From JTS-AC122 sp050246015 (lineage in GTDB: Bacteria > Planctomycetota > Phycisphaerae > Phycisphaerales > UBA1924), in NCBI GenBank assembly GCA_050246015.1, contig JBFWWU010000015.1, positions 1 to 64,000 on the forward strand: a stretch of DNA of 64,000 nucleotides. Reading direction: 5' to 3'. Numbering within the stretch: position 1 is the stretch's first letter; every line of letters begins with the position of its first letter. Below are positions 25,199-34,439 of this stretch, piece after piece. A program made the translations under genes and the position numbers. The notes beneath the pieces were generated by a model, which was not told where the DNA came from, did not search any database, and saw nothing but the letters and a program-made list of their open reading frames with translations.

Positions 25199-27448
25199 TT
25201 AGTTCAGGCTCGCGCGCGGGGAGTTCTGCGACACGGCCTGTGCCTGCAGCACCACCAGCGCCGTCTGCAACTGCAGATCGATCCCGTCGGCGAGCAACTT
25301 CGACGGGTCCGGCGGCGCCGGCGCGTCCTTCATCACCTTGCCCGTCTCATCGATCGGGAGCACGTCGGCGTCCTGGCGCAGTTTGATCGCGTCGGCGATC
25401 TGATCGGGCAGCATGTTGATCTTCAGGTGAGCGTCAATGCCCCAGGACTTGGCGCCGGGCCGGCGGTGAAGGATGTACCCCTCCGCCGTCCCGTCCGGGA
25501 CCTTGTAGTACTGCGTCGTGAGTTTGAGCAGCGCGGCCGGGTCGGCTGTGTTGTCCAGCGGCCAGACGTTCTGCACGCTCCCCTTGCCGTACGACCGCGC
25601 GCCGATCAGCACGGCGCGGATCTGCTTCGTATCGGCATAGTGCTTGATGGCGCCCGAGACGATCTCGCTGGCCGAGGCGGATCCCTCGTTGATCAGCACG
25701 GCGATGGGGATGTCCTTGACGAGATTGCGAGAGGAGCGGGCGAGTTGACGATCGCCGGAGGTGGTCGAGACGATCTCGCCGCGCTCGACGAACGTGTTCG
25801 CCACCGAGACGGCCTGCGTCAGCAGACCGCCGGGGTTGAAGCGAAGGTCCAGGATGAGGCCGTTCAGCCCGGTCTCCTTCATGTTGCGGATCGCGGCGTG
25901 CAGTTTGGACGTGGTGTCGTCGGTGAACTGGAGCAGGCGGACGTACCCGATCTTGCGGTCCGGATCGATGTACCAGTCCCAGTCGTCGTCGCGCGGGCCG
26001 GTTCGCTTCCAGCCCTTGACGGAAACGACCGGGATGACGCCGCGGAGCAGGTGGAAGTCGATCTCCTTGTCCCCCCGCTCGACGGTGATCGTGACGGGGG
26101 AGCCCTTGGGCCCGGTGATGAGATCCACGGCCTGGTTGAGGCTCAGACCGACGGCGGAATCGCCGTTGATCTTCTTGATCAGGTCGCCGGCGTGGACGCC
26201 CGCGCGCTGAGCGGGGGTGTCATCCAGCGGTGTGACCACCTTGATGCACTGCGAGGCCTCGTCGAACTGGATCTGCACGCCCACGCCGGTGAACTCGCCC
26301 TGGGTCATGCGCTCGAAGCGGGCCTTCTCGTCGGGCCAGATGATGGCGGAGAACTCGTCGAGTTTGGCCATGGCGCCGTTACCGAACTCGTGCAACAGGG
26401 CTTCGTCCGGAAGTTTGACCGAGTCGTGATTCATCTTGCGAAGACCATCGACGAGGTTGATCATGGTGTAGTCATTGACGCCCTTGCCAAGGCCCTGGAT
26501 CATCTCGCGCTGCTTGCCCAGGTAGTCCAGCATCTGCTTGCGGGCGTCCGTGTTCCCGATTTCCGGGAAGACGCGCTGAAGGTCGTGCGTCGTGACGAGC
26601 GTCTGGATCGCGTCCAGACCCCCCGAGAGCATGTCGCCATACGTCGCGGTCGTGCGGTCCACTTGCATCTCGGCGGAGCGCTTGATCGCCTTCATCATCA
26701 TCGTGTCATCGATGCGCTCGAGCTTCTTCGAGTATTCCTCCCCGAGTTTGTTGTACGGCGGGATGGGCTTCTCACCGAGTTGCTTGGCCAGATCGGCGCG
26801 GAGTTCCCACAGCCTTTCCGGGACGTACATGCGGAGCAGTTCGAGGCGATCGGCCAGACGCTTGGCGTCGTTGCGGTACGTCCCCTCCTCGTCCAGCAGC
26901 GCGTTGAGTTTGAAGAACAGGTCGCTGGCGACGAGCCAGTCGTTGTTCCCCTCGGCTGCACGGGCGAAGGCATCGGCCCGCTTGATCAAGCCGGCGATCC
27001 GCGGGTCCTTCAGCACGCCCTGGTGGTCCGTCGAGAGAAGTTGCGCCTCGACCGCGGACTTAAGCGACTTGCTCAGGGACGAATACGATTCCGGCTCGGC
27101 CAGATGCTTTTCGAGTTCGTCCCACGCTTGCGTGAGTTTGGCCTGGCGCGACTGATCGTACTTCTTGAGGTTGCTGTCCAACGCCGCGCTGGACTCGCGG
27201 AGCCCCAGCAGTTCGCCGTTGGTCGTCGTCGCCGGGATCGCGTCCAGCGGCAGCAGGGCCGTCCGCGCATCCCCGTTCAGCGCTCCGGACCAGATCCGCT
27301 GCGACAGGTCGCCCACCGTGGCGGGAGTTGCCACCGCCAGGTCCGAAGGTTGACGTGCCGCCGCGGGGCCGGCCGTGATCAATGAAGCGCCGATCGCCAG
27401 CGCCAGCAAGCCTGAAGAAAGGCGACGAACCAAAGACGTCGGCGTCAT
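25199..27448 (-). CDS. S41 family carboxy-terminal processing protease
   Basis: A 749-residue exported serine protease. Residues 1-30 form a signal peptide. Residues 40-365 form a helical N-terminal region. A PDZ domain (about 370-470: GVGVQIQFDEASQCIKV, AGVHAGDLIKKINGDSAVG) follows. The S41 core comes next, with LDLRFNPGGLL, the catalytic Ser in INEGSASASEI and the catalytic Lys in GARSYGKGSVQNV. It resembles CtpA/Prc, which trims C-terminal tails of periplasmic proteins. ATG 27448 is chosen for its AGGAG and for the signal peptide. Confidence 0.9.
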   Translation of the reverse strand: MTPTSLVRRLSSGLLALAIGASLITAGPAAARQPSDLAVATPATVGDLSQRIWSGALNGDARTALLPLDAIPATTTNGELLGLRESSAALDSNLKKYDQSRQAKLTQAWDELEKHLAEPESYSSLSKSLKSAVEAQLLSTDHQGVLKDPRIAGLIKRADAFARAAEGNNDWLVASDLFFKLNALLDEEGTYRNDAKRLADRLELLRMYVPERLWELRADLAKQLGEKPIPPYNKLGEEYSKKLERIDDTMMMKAIKRSAEMQVDRTTATYGDMLSGGLDAIQTLVTTHDLQRVFPEIGNTDARKQMLDYLGKQREMIQGLGKGVNDYTMINLVDGLRKMNHDSVKLPDEALLHEFGNGAMAKLDEFSAIIWPDEKARFERMTQGEFTGVGVQIQFDEASQCIKVVTPLDDTPAQRAGVHAGDLIKKINGDSAVGLSLNQAVDLITGPKGSPVTITVERGDKEIDFHLLRGVIPVVSVKGWKRTGPRDDDWDWYIDPDRKIGYVRLLQFTDDTTSKLHAAIRNMKETGLNGLILDLRFNPGGLLTQAVSVANTFVERGEIVSTTSGDRQLARSSRNLVKDIPIAVLINEGSASASEIVSGAIKHYADTKQIRAVLIGARSYGKGSVQNVWPLDNTADPAALLKLTTQYYKVPDGTAEGYILHRRPGAKSWGIDAHLKINMLPDQIADAIKLRQDADVLPIDETGKVMKDAPAPPDPSKLLADGIDLQLQTALVVLQAQAVSQNSPRASLN

Positions 27449-27737
27449 GGAGACTCCTGCTGAGATTGACATGCACTGTACGCGATAAGCAGCATCGGAG
27501 TTCGAAGTCGTACGGAAAATGATCGGACGCGCGGCCCGTTCTGCCTGATCTTTGCGCGCGACGGCAACATATCGGCTGCTTCCATACACCACGACGCTCA
27601 ACGCGCACGATTCCGTCGCCGCGCTGCAGTCGCCGACCGGATGATTGGAACCGGCGATGCGCCCCCCCGTTGCACTATGATGCCAAGGTCCGATACAGGA
27701 CCTCAAAACGAGCAGGATTCTCAAAAGTCGCGCCGTG

Positions 27738-28994
27738 TCACTTGCCGGCGGGCGCGGCGAACATCTCTTCCGGGCGGTCAAAACCGGCCGCTCCCTTCAC
27801 GCATTCCGCAATCCAGATCTGGCTGGAGGAACGTTCTTCCCCTTCGATCTTCGGCCCGCGCTGCGAGCACCACATCATCAGGCTGCCGTCATTCGAAAAA
27901 ACCGGCAGGATGTCGGTGCCGCTGGCGAACGTGACGCGGTGCGTTCGGGCATCGCTCGCGGGCTTGTCGAGATTCACTTCCACGGCGTAGATCTCGTAGT
28001 TGCGATGATCTGTCCCGCTGTTCCCGTACACCAGGAGTTTGCCGGACGGATGCCAGTAGGGTGCCCAGTTCACTTGGCCGTTGGCGGTGAGTTGGTATTC
28101 CTTATCGATCCCGACCGGGACGCCGTCCTCGAACCTGAGCGTGGCGACGTAGATCTGCAGCAGGTCGTCGAGCGAGCGGTCGGAGCGGTAGCAGATCATC
28201 TTACCGTCGGGCGAAAAGAACGGGCCGCCGTCGTACCCATCGGCGACGACCAGCGCGTGGTGCTTCTGCGTCTGTGTGTCGTAGACCCAGATATCAACGT
28301 CGGCGCGGTCGGCGGTCTTGGCGTCCCGGGCGTGCCCGTAGAGCACGAAGCGTCCATCGGGCGAGTACGAGCATTCCGCGTCGTAGTTGGGAAGGGTGAA
28401 GAGCGGCCTGGGCTCCCTGGCGTCCGGGGCCGCCGCGATCCCCTCATTCATCGGGCACCCGGGCATGACATCCTCGGCGATCTGGATGATGTCGCGGGTC
28501 ACGATGTCGGTCTCTTCCGGGAACAGCCACTTGTACGAGCGCGTCCCTACCTGGAACCCGGCCTTCTGCTCGTCCTTGGGCGCCAGCAGCGTCGAGGCGA
28601 AGATCACGCGCCACGGCTCGATCGGATGAAACCACCCGCAGGTGTTGTACGAGTTGGGCGGGCTGATGCGGATCGGCTTGTCGATCCCCGTCACGTGCCC
28701 CGAGCCGTCCTTCGTGATCTTGGCCACGTACATCGAATAGTGCGGATCGACCGGCCCGCCCGGCGTCGGCGTGGGCACGCCCTGGAAGATGATCCAGTCG
28801 CCCTTGGGGCTGAAATACTGCTCGCCCGCGCGCACGAACATGTTGCGCGACGTCACCTGCACATGCCGGGTCAGCAGCGGCGCTTCCAAACTTTTCCAAT
28901 CGAGCGGCTGGGCGGATGGCCCCGTTCCGGGTTGCAGGGCAGGTTGAGGTACAAACGGGAGTGCGAGCAGTAGCGCCGAGAGGGTCGTGATCAC
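27738..28994 (-). CDS. exported TolB-like/PD40 beta-propeller protein
   Basis: A 418-residue protein with a short signal peptide (ITTLSALLLALPFVPQPA) and repeated WD40-like PD40 strands: YFSPKGDWIIFQG, SYSPDGRFVLYGHA, FFSPDGKMICYRSD, YWHPSGKLLVYGN and VFSNDGSLMMWCS. These make a six-bladed propeller of the TolB type, a periplasmic scaffold. No protease or TolB N-terminal domain is seen. GTG 28994 is chosen because AAAGG sits 7 bases upstream and the signal peptide then begins directly. RimK-like follows upstream on the same strand. Confidence 0.75.
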   Translation of the reverse strand: MITTLSALLLALPFVPQPALQPGTGPSAQPLDWKSLEAPLLTRHVQVTSRNMFVRAGEQYFSPKGDWIIFQGVPTPTPGGPVDPHYSMYVAKITKDGSGHVTGIDKPIRISPPNSYNTCGWFHPIEPWRVIFASTLLAPKDEQKAGFQVGTRSYKWLFPEETDIVTRDIIQIAEDVMPGCPMNEGIAAAPDAREPRPLFTLPNYDAECSYSPDGRFVLYGHARDAKTADRADVDIWVYDTQTQKHHALVVADGYDGGPFFSPDGKMICYRSDRSLDDLLQIYVATLRFEDGVPVGIDKEYQLTANGQVNWAPYWHPSGKLLVYGNSGTDHRNYEIYAVEVNLDKPASDARTHRVTFASGTDILPVFSNDGSLMMWCSQRGPKIEGEERSSSQIWIAECVKGAAGFDRPEEMFAAPAGK

Positions 28995-29120
28995 GTGGAG
29001 CCTTTCCAGGTGGTGGTCCGCTGATACAGGATACGCGAGAGATCCGGATCCGGCTTCAAGGACGATGCTCGGGAGGGCAAAGGGGCGGGCATGGTCCGGA
29101 AACATGCCGGGAACGCCCAA

Positions 29121-30581
29121 CTACCGGCGCTGGGCCTCCAAACGCTCGACAAAGGTCCGCATGATGGCGAGATAAATCTCGTCCTTGTACACCTGGTCCT
29201 CGTACCCGGCGTCCACGCTGGGGTTGTCGTTGACTTCCATCACCATGTACCGTCCATTCACTTCCTTCACGTCCACCCCGTAGAACCCGTCGCCGACCAG
29301 GTTCGCGGCGCGGACGGCCAGCGCGGTAACCGGGGCGGGTGCGTCCTCGATATACATCGCCTCGACGCGGCCGAAGTCCTTTTCGCCCTGTTTGTCCACG
29401 CTGACGATCTGCCAGTGTCCCCTGGCCATGTGGTACTTGCAGACATACAGCGGCTTGCGGTCCAGCACCCCGACACGCCAGTCGAAATCGCTGGGAACCC
29501 ATTCCTGCGCCAGGGCGAGTTCGGAGTCCTCCAGAAAGGCCGTGAGCTTGGCGCGCAACTCATCGGCGTTCGCCGCCTTGGTGACCCCCTTGCTGAACGA
29601 ACTGTCGGGACGCTTGAGCACGCAGGGCAAGCCGATCCGCGAGATCACCTCGTCCATGTTGTCTTCGTGCACCACCATGGTCTTGGGCGCGTTCACACCA
29701 TGACGGTCAAACAGTTCCGCCATGTACACCTTGTTGGTGCACTTGAGGATCGAATCGGGATCATCGATGACGACCATCCCCTCCGCGGCGGCCCGGCGCG
29801 AAAACCGATACGTGTAGTGATTCACGTACGTGGTGTCGCGGATGAACAGCGCGTCGAACTCCGCGAGCCGACCGTAGTCGTCTTTCCCGATGATCTCGGG
29901 GTCCAGCCCGACGGCCTTGGCCGCCTTGATGAACTTGCGGATCCCCTTCTCCGTCGAGGGCTTCTCCGGCGCGTCGGTGTCATACAGGATCGCCAGGTCG
30001 AACCGGTACGCGGTGCGTGGTCGCGCCGCCCGGAACGGCTTGGTGAAATACTCTTTGGCGCGATCGAGCACGAAGTCCTTGTGGCTCGGCGGGATCTCGC
30101 TCGTCGCGATCGGACGGATCGACTCGATTTCCCAGTGTTCCTCGTTGTGCTTGAACGTCGCGCGCAAGAACGGGGCCGGGAAGACGTTGAACAGCGCCTT
30201 GCACAGCCGGTCGTAGCGGCGCGTCAGGTTGTGCCCGAAGTAGACCGTGAGTTCGAACTTCCGGGATTTGATCCGCGCCAGGCTCTCCTGGATCAGTTCC
30301 TCCATCTCCTCGGACGCGATCCGGATCACCGGCGACAGTTTCACGTCCTGGAAGGTGGCGATCGAAGGCAGCGGCTTGTGTCCCCGGGCCGCCGCCAGTA
30401 GCGACACGTAATACCCGAGCGTCTGGTATGAATACGACCGGCAGAAGTTAAACACCTTCGCCGAACGCATCTGGCTGTACTGCGGGTCAAGCAGATACGT
30501 CTTGGCGGGGACGACCTCGACGCCGCGAGGCACCTTGAGCGGCCACGACTTCGGATTCTCCAGCACGATCAGGATGCCCAT
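29121..30581 (-). CDS. RimK-family ATP-grasp ligase with RimK-like N-terminal domain
   Basis: A 486-residue protein. The N-terminal half (about 1-190) is the RimK-like ATP-grasp N-terminal (RLAN) domain. The C-terminal half (about 275-480) is an ATP-grasp fold with LPCVLKRPDSSFSKGV (ATP-binding Lys and loop), LAQEWVPSDFDWRVGVL, and MVMEVNDNPSVDAGYED with the Mg-binding Glu-x-Asn. Members ligate amino acids such as glutamate to carboxyl groups of a peptide or protein; the substrate here is unknown. AGGAGG precedes the ATG. The usual partner, a GCS2-type ligase, is not adjacent. Confidence 0.85.
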   Translation of the reverse strand: MGILIVLENPKSWPLKVPRGVEVVPAKTYLLDPQYSQMRSAKVFNFCRSYSYQTLGYYVSLLAAARGHKPLPSIATFQDVKLSPVIRIASEEMEELIQESLARIKSRKFELTVYFGHNLTRRYDRLCKALFNVFPAPFLRATFKHNEEHWEIESIRPIATSEIPPSHKDFVLDRAKEYFTKPFRAARPRTAYRFDLAILYDTDAPEKPSTEKGIRKFIKAAKAVGLDPEIIGKDDYGRLAEFDALFIRDTTYVNHYTYRFSRRAAAEGMVVIDDPDSILKCTNKVYMAELFDRHGVNAPKTMVVHEDNMDEVISRIGLPCVLKRPDSSFSKGVTKAANADELRAKLTAFLEDSELALAQEWVPSDFDWRVGVLDRKPLYVCKYHMARGHWQIVSVDKQGEKDFGRVEAMYIEDAPAPVTALAVRAANLVGDGFYGVDVKEVNGRYMVMEVNDNPSVDAGYEDQVYKDEIYLAIMRTFVERLEAQRR

Positions 30582-31053
30582 CGCGGCGCCTCCTGGTCAC
30601 AGCGGCGGGCTCCCCGCCCGAGACGTGTCACGCGCCGGGGAGACGCCGCGCGACCGCGCCGCATCCACCGCGTACTCAGAGGATCGGGATCGTCCGACAG
30701 GCCGTGCTGCGCCGCGGGATCATCCCCCGCGTCGGGGCTTGAGACGCACACCGGCGACAGGCTCATCGCGGCGGTTGGATCCTTCGTCGCGTTGTTCAAT
30801 AGGCGCGGAGCGGGAGCGGGGATCGCCGCGACACCGGAACGAGTCCGATCGGTCGAGCGCGTGACAAGTTGTCGTTCGCGATTCATGGGAGCCGGGGCCC
30901 GGTGAGCGAGGGCTTCGATCGAAGCGGCGTAAAACGGGTGTTCGCTCGGCGACGAGTGTAGGCGGGGGTCCACCGGGGTGTGGTCCCCACGGTTGGACGG
31001 GTGTGACCAACGTGATTGGACTCGCGATGGGACGCCTGACCCCGATCCCGTTG
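30582..31053. other. divergent intergenic stretch, no supported gene
   Basis: A 472-base spacer between the RimK-like gene and the MBL gene. Reading frames here are Arg/Pro/Ser-rich with no family resemblance and no ribosome-binding site. Upstream promoter signals for the RimK-like gene must lie in it, but I see no convincing -35/-10 pair. Confidence 0.4.
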
Positions 31054-31067
31054 TATGATCCCGACGC
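31054..31067 (+). promoter_or_regulatory. -10 element for leaderless MBL gene
   Basis: TATGAT (31054-31059) ends 8 bases before ATG 31068. No Shine-Dalgarno sequence lies between them, which fits a leaderless mRNA. Confidence 0.45.
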
Positions 31068-32072
31068 ATGACCAACACCCCCGTACCCGTGCGGTATTCC
31101 TGGCAACTCCTGCGCGCCGGCGCGTTCCGCCTGGACGGCGGGTCCATGTTCGGCCTCATCCCCCGCGTCGTCTGGTCGCGCAGCGCCCCCAGCGATGAAA
31201 AGGGACGGATCCAGGTCCAGCACAACTGCCTGCTCCTGCGGCCCGAATACCCCGCCCCCGCGGGCCAGCCTTCGCCCCCCGCGCTCTTCCTGATCGAATG
31301 CGGCACCGGCAACAAGCTCGACGACAAGAGCCGCGATATCTTCGCGATGGAGAACCGATCGATCATCGACGCGCTCGCCGACGTGGCCGTGGCGCCCGAG
31401 CAGATCGAAGGGGTCGCGGTAACCCACCTGCACTTCGACCACGCCGGCGGGCTGACGCGACTCTGCCGCGCGGGAGAGTCCCCCGACTGGGTCGGGCCGG
31501 CGTCCACCATGGCCGGCGCGAGGCCGGATCACGGCGTGAAGCGCACCTTTCCGAACGCCCGCGTCTATGTGCAGCAGCGCGAGTGGGACGACGCGGCGGC
31601 TGACCGCAGCGTGATGACCCGCACGTACTTCCGCGATCACGTCGCCCCGATCCGTGATCAGGTTGTTCGGGTGGATTCGCCTCGCGCCTTCGCGACCGGG
31701 TATGTGCCCGGGCGCGATGAGACCCCCCAGAGTCCGGTCCAGTTCCGCGAAACCGAGATCGTGCCCGGCATCAGCGTGTTCCTGGTGCCGGGGCACACCT
31801 GGGGACAGCAGGCGATCAAGTTCACCGACACACGAGGCCGCACCGTGGTCTACACGCCCGACGTGATGCCGACGGCCTGGCACGTGGGCGCGGCGTACAA
31901 CCTCGGGTACGACGTCGAGCCGTACACCTCGATGATCTCGCGGCACTGGTTCCTGCGCGAGGCCGCCGCGCTCGGCTGGACCCTCTGCCTGGACCACGAA
32001 GCGGGCCACCCGATCTTCACGGTCAAGGACAATGGCAAGGGGTGGTACGAACTCGCCGGGCAGCACGACTAA
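31068..32072 (+). CDS. MBL fold metallo-hydrolase (lactonase-like)
   Basis: A 334-residue metallo-beta-lactamase-fold hydrolase. The dinuclear zinc motif is THLHFDHAGG (HxHxDH) near residue 123, with later ligands in VPGHTWGQQ and LDHEAGH. The N-terminal part (FLIECGTGNKLDDKSRDIF) and overall length suit lactonase-like or N-acyl homoserine lactonase-like members, but no substrate can be assigned. It lacks a signal peptide, so it is probably cytoplasmic. It converges on gmhA. Confidence 0.82.
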   Translation: MTNTPVPVRYSWQLLRAGAFRLDGGSMFGLIPRVVWSRSAPSDEKGRIQVQHNCLLLRPEYPAPAGQPSPPALFLIECGTGNKLDDKSRDIFAMENRSIIDALADVAVAPEQIEGVAVTHLHFDHAGGLTRLCRAGESPDWVGPASTMAGARPDHGVKRTFPNARVYVQQREWDDAAADRSVMTRTYFRDHVAPIRDQVVRVDSPRAFATGYVPGRDETPQSPVQFRETEIVPGISVFLVPGHTWGQQAIKFTDTRGRTVVYTPDVMPTAWHVGAAYNLGYDVEPYTSMISRHWFLREAAALGWTLCLDHEAGHPIFTVKDNGKGWYELAGQHD

Positions 32073-32093
32073 CGCAGGCGGTGCCGGCGCACG

Positions 32094-32699
32094 CTACTCC
32101 GTCCCGAGTTCAGGGAACAGGTCGCGCTCGACGCTCTCCACCAGCGCGTGCAGCAGCAGCATGTGCAGTTCCTGGATTCGATCGGACGTCTCGCCCGGCA
32201 CGATGATCACCGTGTCGCTGGCGTGCTGGGCGTGCAGCGTACCGCCGTCCTTGCCGAGCATCGCCGCGACGTGCATCCCGGCGGACCTCCCCGCCCGCGC
32301 CGCGAGCAGGATGTTCTGCGAGTTCCCGCTCGTCGAGAGCACAATCAGCACGTCGCCCGGCTTTCCCAGCGCCGTCACCCAGCGCTCGAACACGTGATCG
32401 AAGCCGAAATCGTTCGCGGTGCAGGTGATGTGCGCGGCGTCCACGCACGCGATCGCCGGGAGCGGTGGGCGATCGGCGCGGAATCGCCCGGTCAGTTCCT
32501 CGGCGAAGTGATTCGCGTCGCAGCACGATCCCCCGTTGCCGCAGATCAGAATCTTCCCCCCCGCCCGAAAGCAGGCGGCGATCCGCATACCCAGCGACGC
32601 GGCGGCGGCAAGCGCCTCTTCCGAGCCTCGAAGCCGGTCCAGCGCTCCGACGCTTCGCTCGATCGCGCAGGTGATCGTGTGGGTATGGCGTGAGAGCAT
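32094..32699 (-). CDS. gmhA: D-sedoheptulose-7-phosphate isomerase
   Basis: A 201-residue SIS-domain enzyme that makes D-glycero-D-manno-heptose 7-phosphate, the first step of the ADP-heptose or GDP-heptose pathway for lipopolysaccharide core. Signatures are GKILICGNGGSCCDANHFAEELTGRF, LSTSGNSQNILLA, and the C-terminal helix IQELHMLLLHALVESVE. It supports an LPS-bearing outer membrane together with waaA. No other heptose gene is adjacent. The start lacks a good ribosome-binding site. Confidence 0.9.
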   Translation of the reverse strand: MLSRHTHTITCAIERSVGALDRLRGSEEALAAAASLGMRIAACFRAGGKILICGNGGSCCDANHFAEELTGRFRADRPPLPAIACVDAAHITCTANDFGFDHVFERWVTALGKPGDVLIVLSTSGNSQNILLAARAGRSAGMHVAAMLGKDGGTLHAQHASDTVIIVPGETSDRIQELHMLLLHALVESVERDLFPELGTE

Positions 32700-32802
32700 G
32701 GGATTCAGCGGAAATGGCGGCGTCCGATGATCGCAGGTTGATTGCGGCGAGCACCCCCGGGAATCCGCCTCGGCGTGCCGGAAAGTGTCTCCCGAAGAAA
32801 CC

Positions 32803-32830
32803 TTGACGCCCTTCGCTCGGCATGTAGTCT
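32803..32830 (+). promoter_or_regulatory. sigma70-like promoter of dockerin gene
   Basis: TTGACG (32803-32808), a 16-base spacer and TAGTCT (32825-32830) lie about 62 bases upstream of ATG 32893, leaving a 5' untranslated leader that carries TAGGAG. Confidence 0.5.
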
Positions 32831-32892
32831 AGAACCATCGAGTTTCCCGGAGCGGGAGGGTTCTCTCGGTTCGTACTTTGTAGGAGTTCACC

Positions 32893-34329
32893 ATGCGTTC
32901 AAGCAAACGGTCAGCCGTCCTTCTGGCGTCGTGTGCGTCTTTGGGTGTGTCCATGTCGGCCTTCGGGCAAACCGCCAGCGCCATCCTCCGCGTCGGGGAC
33001 ATGATCACCCCCGAAGGCGTGACGGTCTCTTCCGTCACCCAGACCGCCGCGAGCCAGACCGGCGGCTACGCCGTCAACACCAACTGCAGCGACGGGCTCA
33101 GCCGAGTCTGGGGGAACTTCACCGGCGGCGCGGGCGACGTCATCCGTACCGAAGGGACCTTTGGCACGTTCATGCAGACCAGTTTCGAGGCGTTCTTCGG
33201 CGTGGGGGGCACTTCCGTTGCGTATAGCCCGCTCGGCTCCGACAGCGGCTTCACTGGCCTCGACGCCGTCTTTGTGAACGACTCCCAGGTCATGGCCGAG
33301 CGCGTGCCCCATCCGTCCCTCCCCGGACAGTTCTGGAGTTTCGGCAGCCGGCCCTCGGTCACCGCCGGCGGGGTCCCCTGGTTCGTGGGCGGAATCACCG
33401 CCACCCAGGGCGGCTCCACCTCCAACCGCGGCCTCTTCACAGGCGCCAGCGGCGAAATCGTGGTGCTCATGGGCGGCCAGAGCGTCCCCGGCTATGCCGA
33501 GCCGCTCAACACCGCCACCACCGTGGACTTCGATTACCGCGTCTCCAGCAGCGGCGAGCACTTCATCGCCCCGGTCGTGCTGACCGGCGCGACCACGGCC
33601 GATGCCGCCATTGTCGTTGACGGCTCCGCCGCCATGGCCGGAGGAAGCGTCATCCGCGAGGGGACCATCATCCCCGTCGCCGCCGGTGGTGACGGCGTGA
33701 TCCTCTATCAGAACTTCGACTTCATGGGAATCACCGACTCCGGCATGACGCTCCTCACCGGCGACTCCAACGCCGCCACCACCGCCGACGAGTTCGTCAT
33801 GCTCAACGGCTCCATCATCCTCCGCGACGGCGATACCGTCAGCGGCCAGGTCGTCCAGGGTGACATCGAGGGCGCCTACCTCAACAACAACGGTGACTGG
33901 GGCGTCATCTGGGACACCGCCACCAACACCATCGAAACCCTCATTGTCAACGGCGCCATCGTCGTCCGGGAAGGCGACACCGTTGACTTCGACGGCGACG
34001 GCGTCGCCGAACCCGATTCCATCCTTACCGCCTTCACCGGCACCAGTTCGCTCGCCATCGGCCCCCGCGTGAACGGCGCGATCGACGTCTATTTCATCGG
34101 CACCGCGACCGTCGCCGCCGTCAGCCGGACTGCCGCCTTCCACGTTCGCGTCCTCGTCGGCACGTCGTGCCCCTGCGACTGGAACGACGACGGCGTCGTC
34201 AACTCACAGGACTTCTTCAACTTCCTCACCGACTTCTTTGCCGACGCCGCCGATTTTAACAACGACGGCGCCACCAACAGCCAGGACTTCTTCGACTTCC
34301 TCGCCTGCTTCTTCGAGGCCTGCCCGTAA
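32893..34329 (+). CDS. secreted beta-repeat protein with GC-type dockerin C-terminus
   Basis: A 478-residue exported protein with a signal peptide (MRSSKRSAVLLASCASLGVSM, cut before QTASA). The body has repeated segments built around 'VREGDTV', 'ILRDGDTVSG' and 'LRVGDMITPEG', a beta-repeat seen in planctomycete surface proteins of unknown role. The C-terminus is the dockerin-like double repeat: CPCDWNDDGVVNSQDFFNFL and NNDGATNSQDFFDFLACFF, ending EACP. The Asp/Asn loops are calcium-binding in true dockerins. AGGAG precedes the ATG. Confidence 0.8.
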   Translation: MRSSKRSAVLLASCASLGVSMSAFGQTASAILRVGDMITPEGVTVSSVTQTAASQTGGYAVNTNCSDGLSRVWGNFTGGAGDVIRTEGTFGTFMQTSFEAFFGVGGTSVAYSPLGSDSGFTGLDAVFVNDSQVMAERVPHPSLPGQFWSFGSRPSVTAGGVPWFVGGITATQGGSTSNRGLFTGASGEIVVLMGGQSVPGYAEPLNTATTVDFDYRVSSSGEHFIAPVVLTGATTADAAIVVDGSAAMAGGSVIREGTIIPVAAGGDGVILYQNFDFMGITDSGMTLLTGDSNAATTADEFVMLNGSIILRDGDTVSGQVVQGDIEGAYLNNNGDWGVIWDTATNTIETLIVNGAIVVREGDTVDFDGDGVAEPDSILTAFTGTSSLAIGPRVNGAIDVYFIGTATVAAVSRTAAFHVRVLVGTSCPCDWNDDGVVNSQDFFNFLTDFFADAADFNNDGATNSQDFFDFLACFFEACP

Positions 34330-34427
34330 CGGGCCCGGGGCTCGCATCCTGTTCCGCCGAACGCTCGCCGCCGGAGTCGATTCCCCGACCCCGGCGGCGG
34401 TGTTCTTCTCCGCCGCGCTCGATGCGA

Positions 34428-34439
34428 TATCCTCTTTCC
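34428..34439 (+). promoter_or_regulatory. -10-like element immediately before M20 gene
   Basis: TATCCT (34428-34433) ends 6 bases before ATG 34440. No Shine-Dalgarno sequence is present. An in-frame ATG at 34422 overlaps this element, so 34440 is the better start if the message is leaderless. Confidence 0.35.

Noticed and set aside
24767..27385. 872-residue plus-strand frame opposite the kinase and S41 protease genes
   Set aside because: Composition is Arg/Asp/Val/Leu repeats typical of antisense frames in GC-rich DNA, while the minus strand encodes an intact protease with PDZ domain.
27672..27677. TATGAT on the plus strand in the spacer at 27.67 kb
   Set aside because: No plus-strand gene follows; both flanking genes are on the minus strand.
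30720..32066. 448-residue minus-strand frame over the MBL gene
   Set aside because: Antisense to an intact MBL hydrolase with HxHxDH; no family resemblance.
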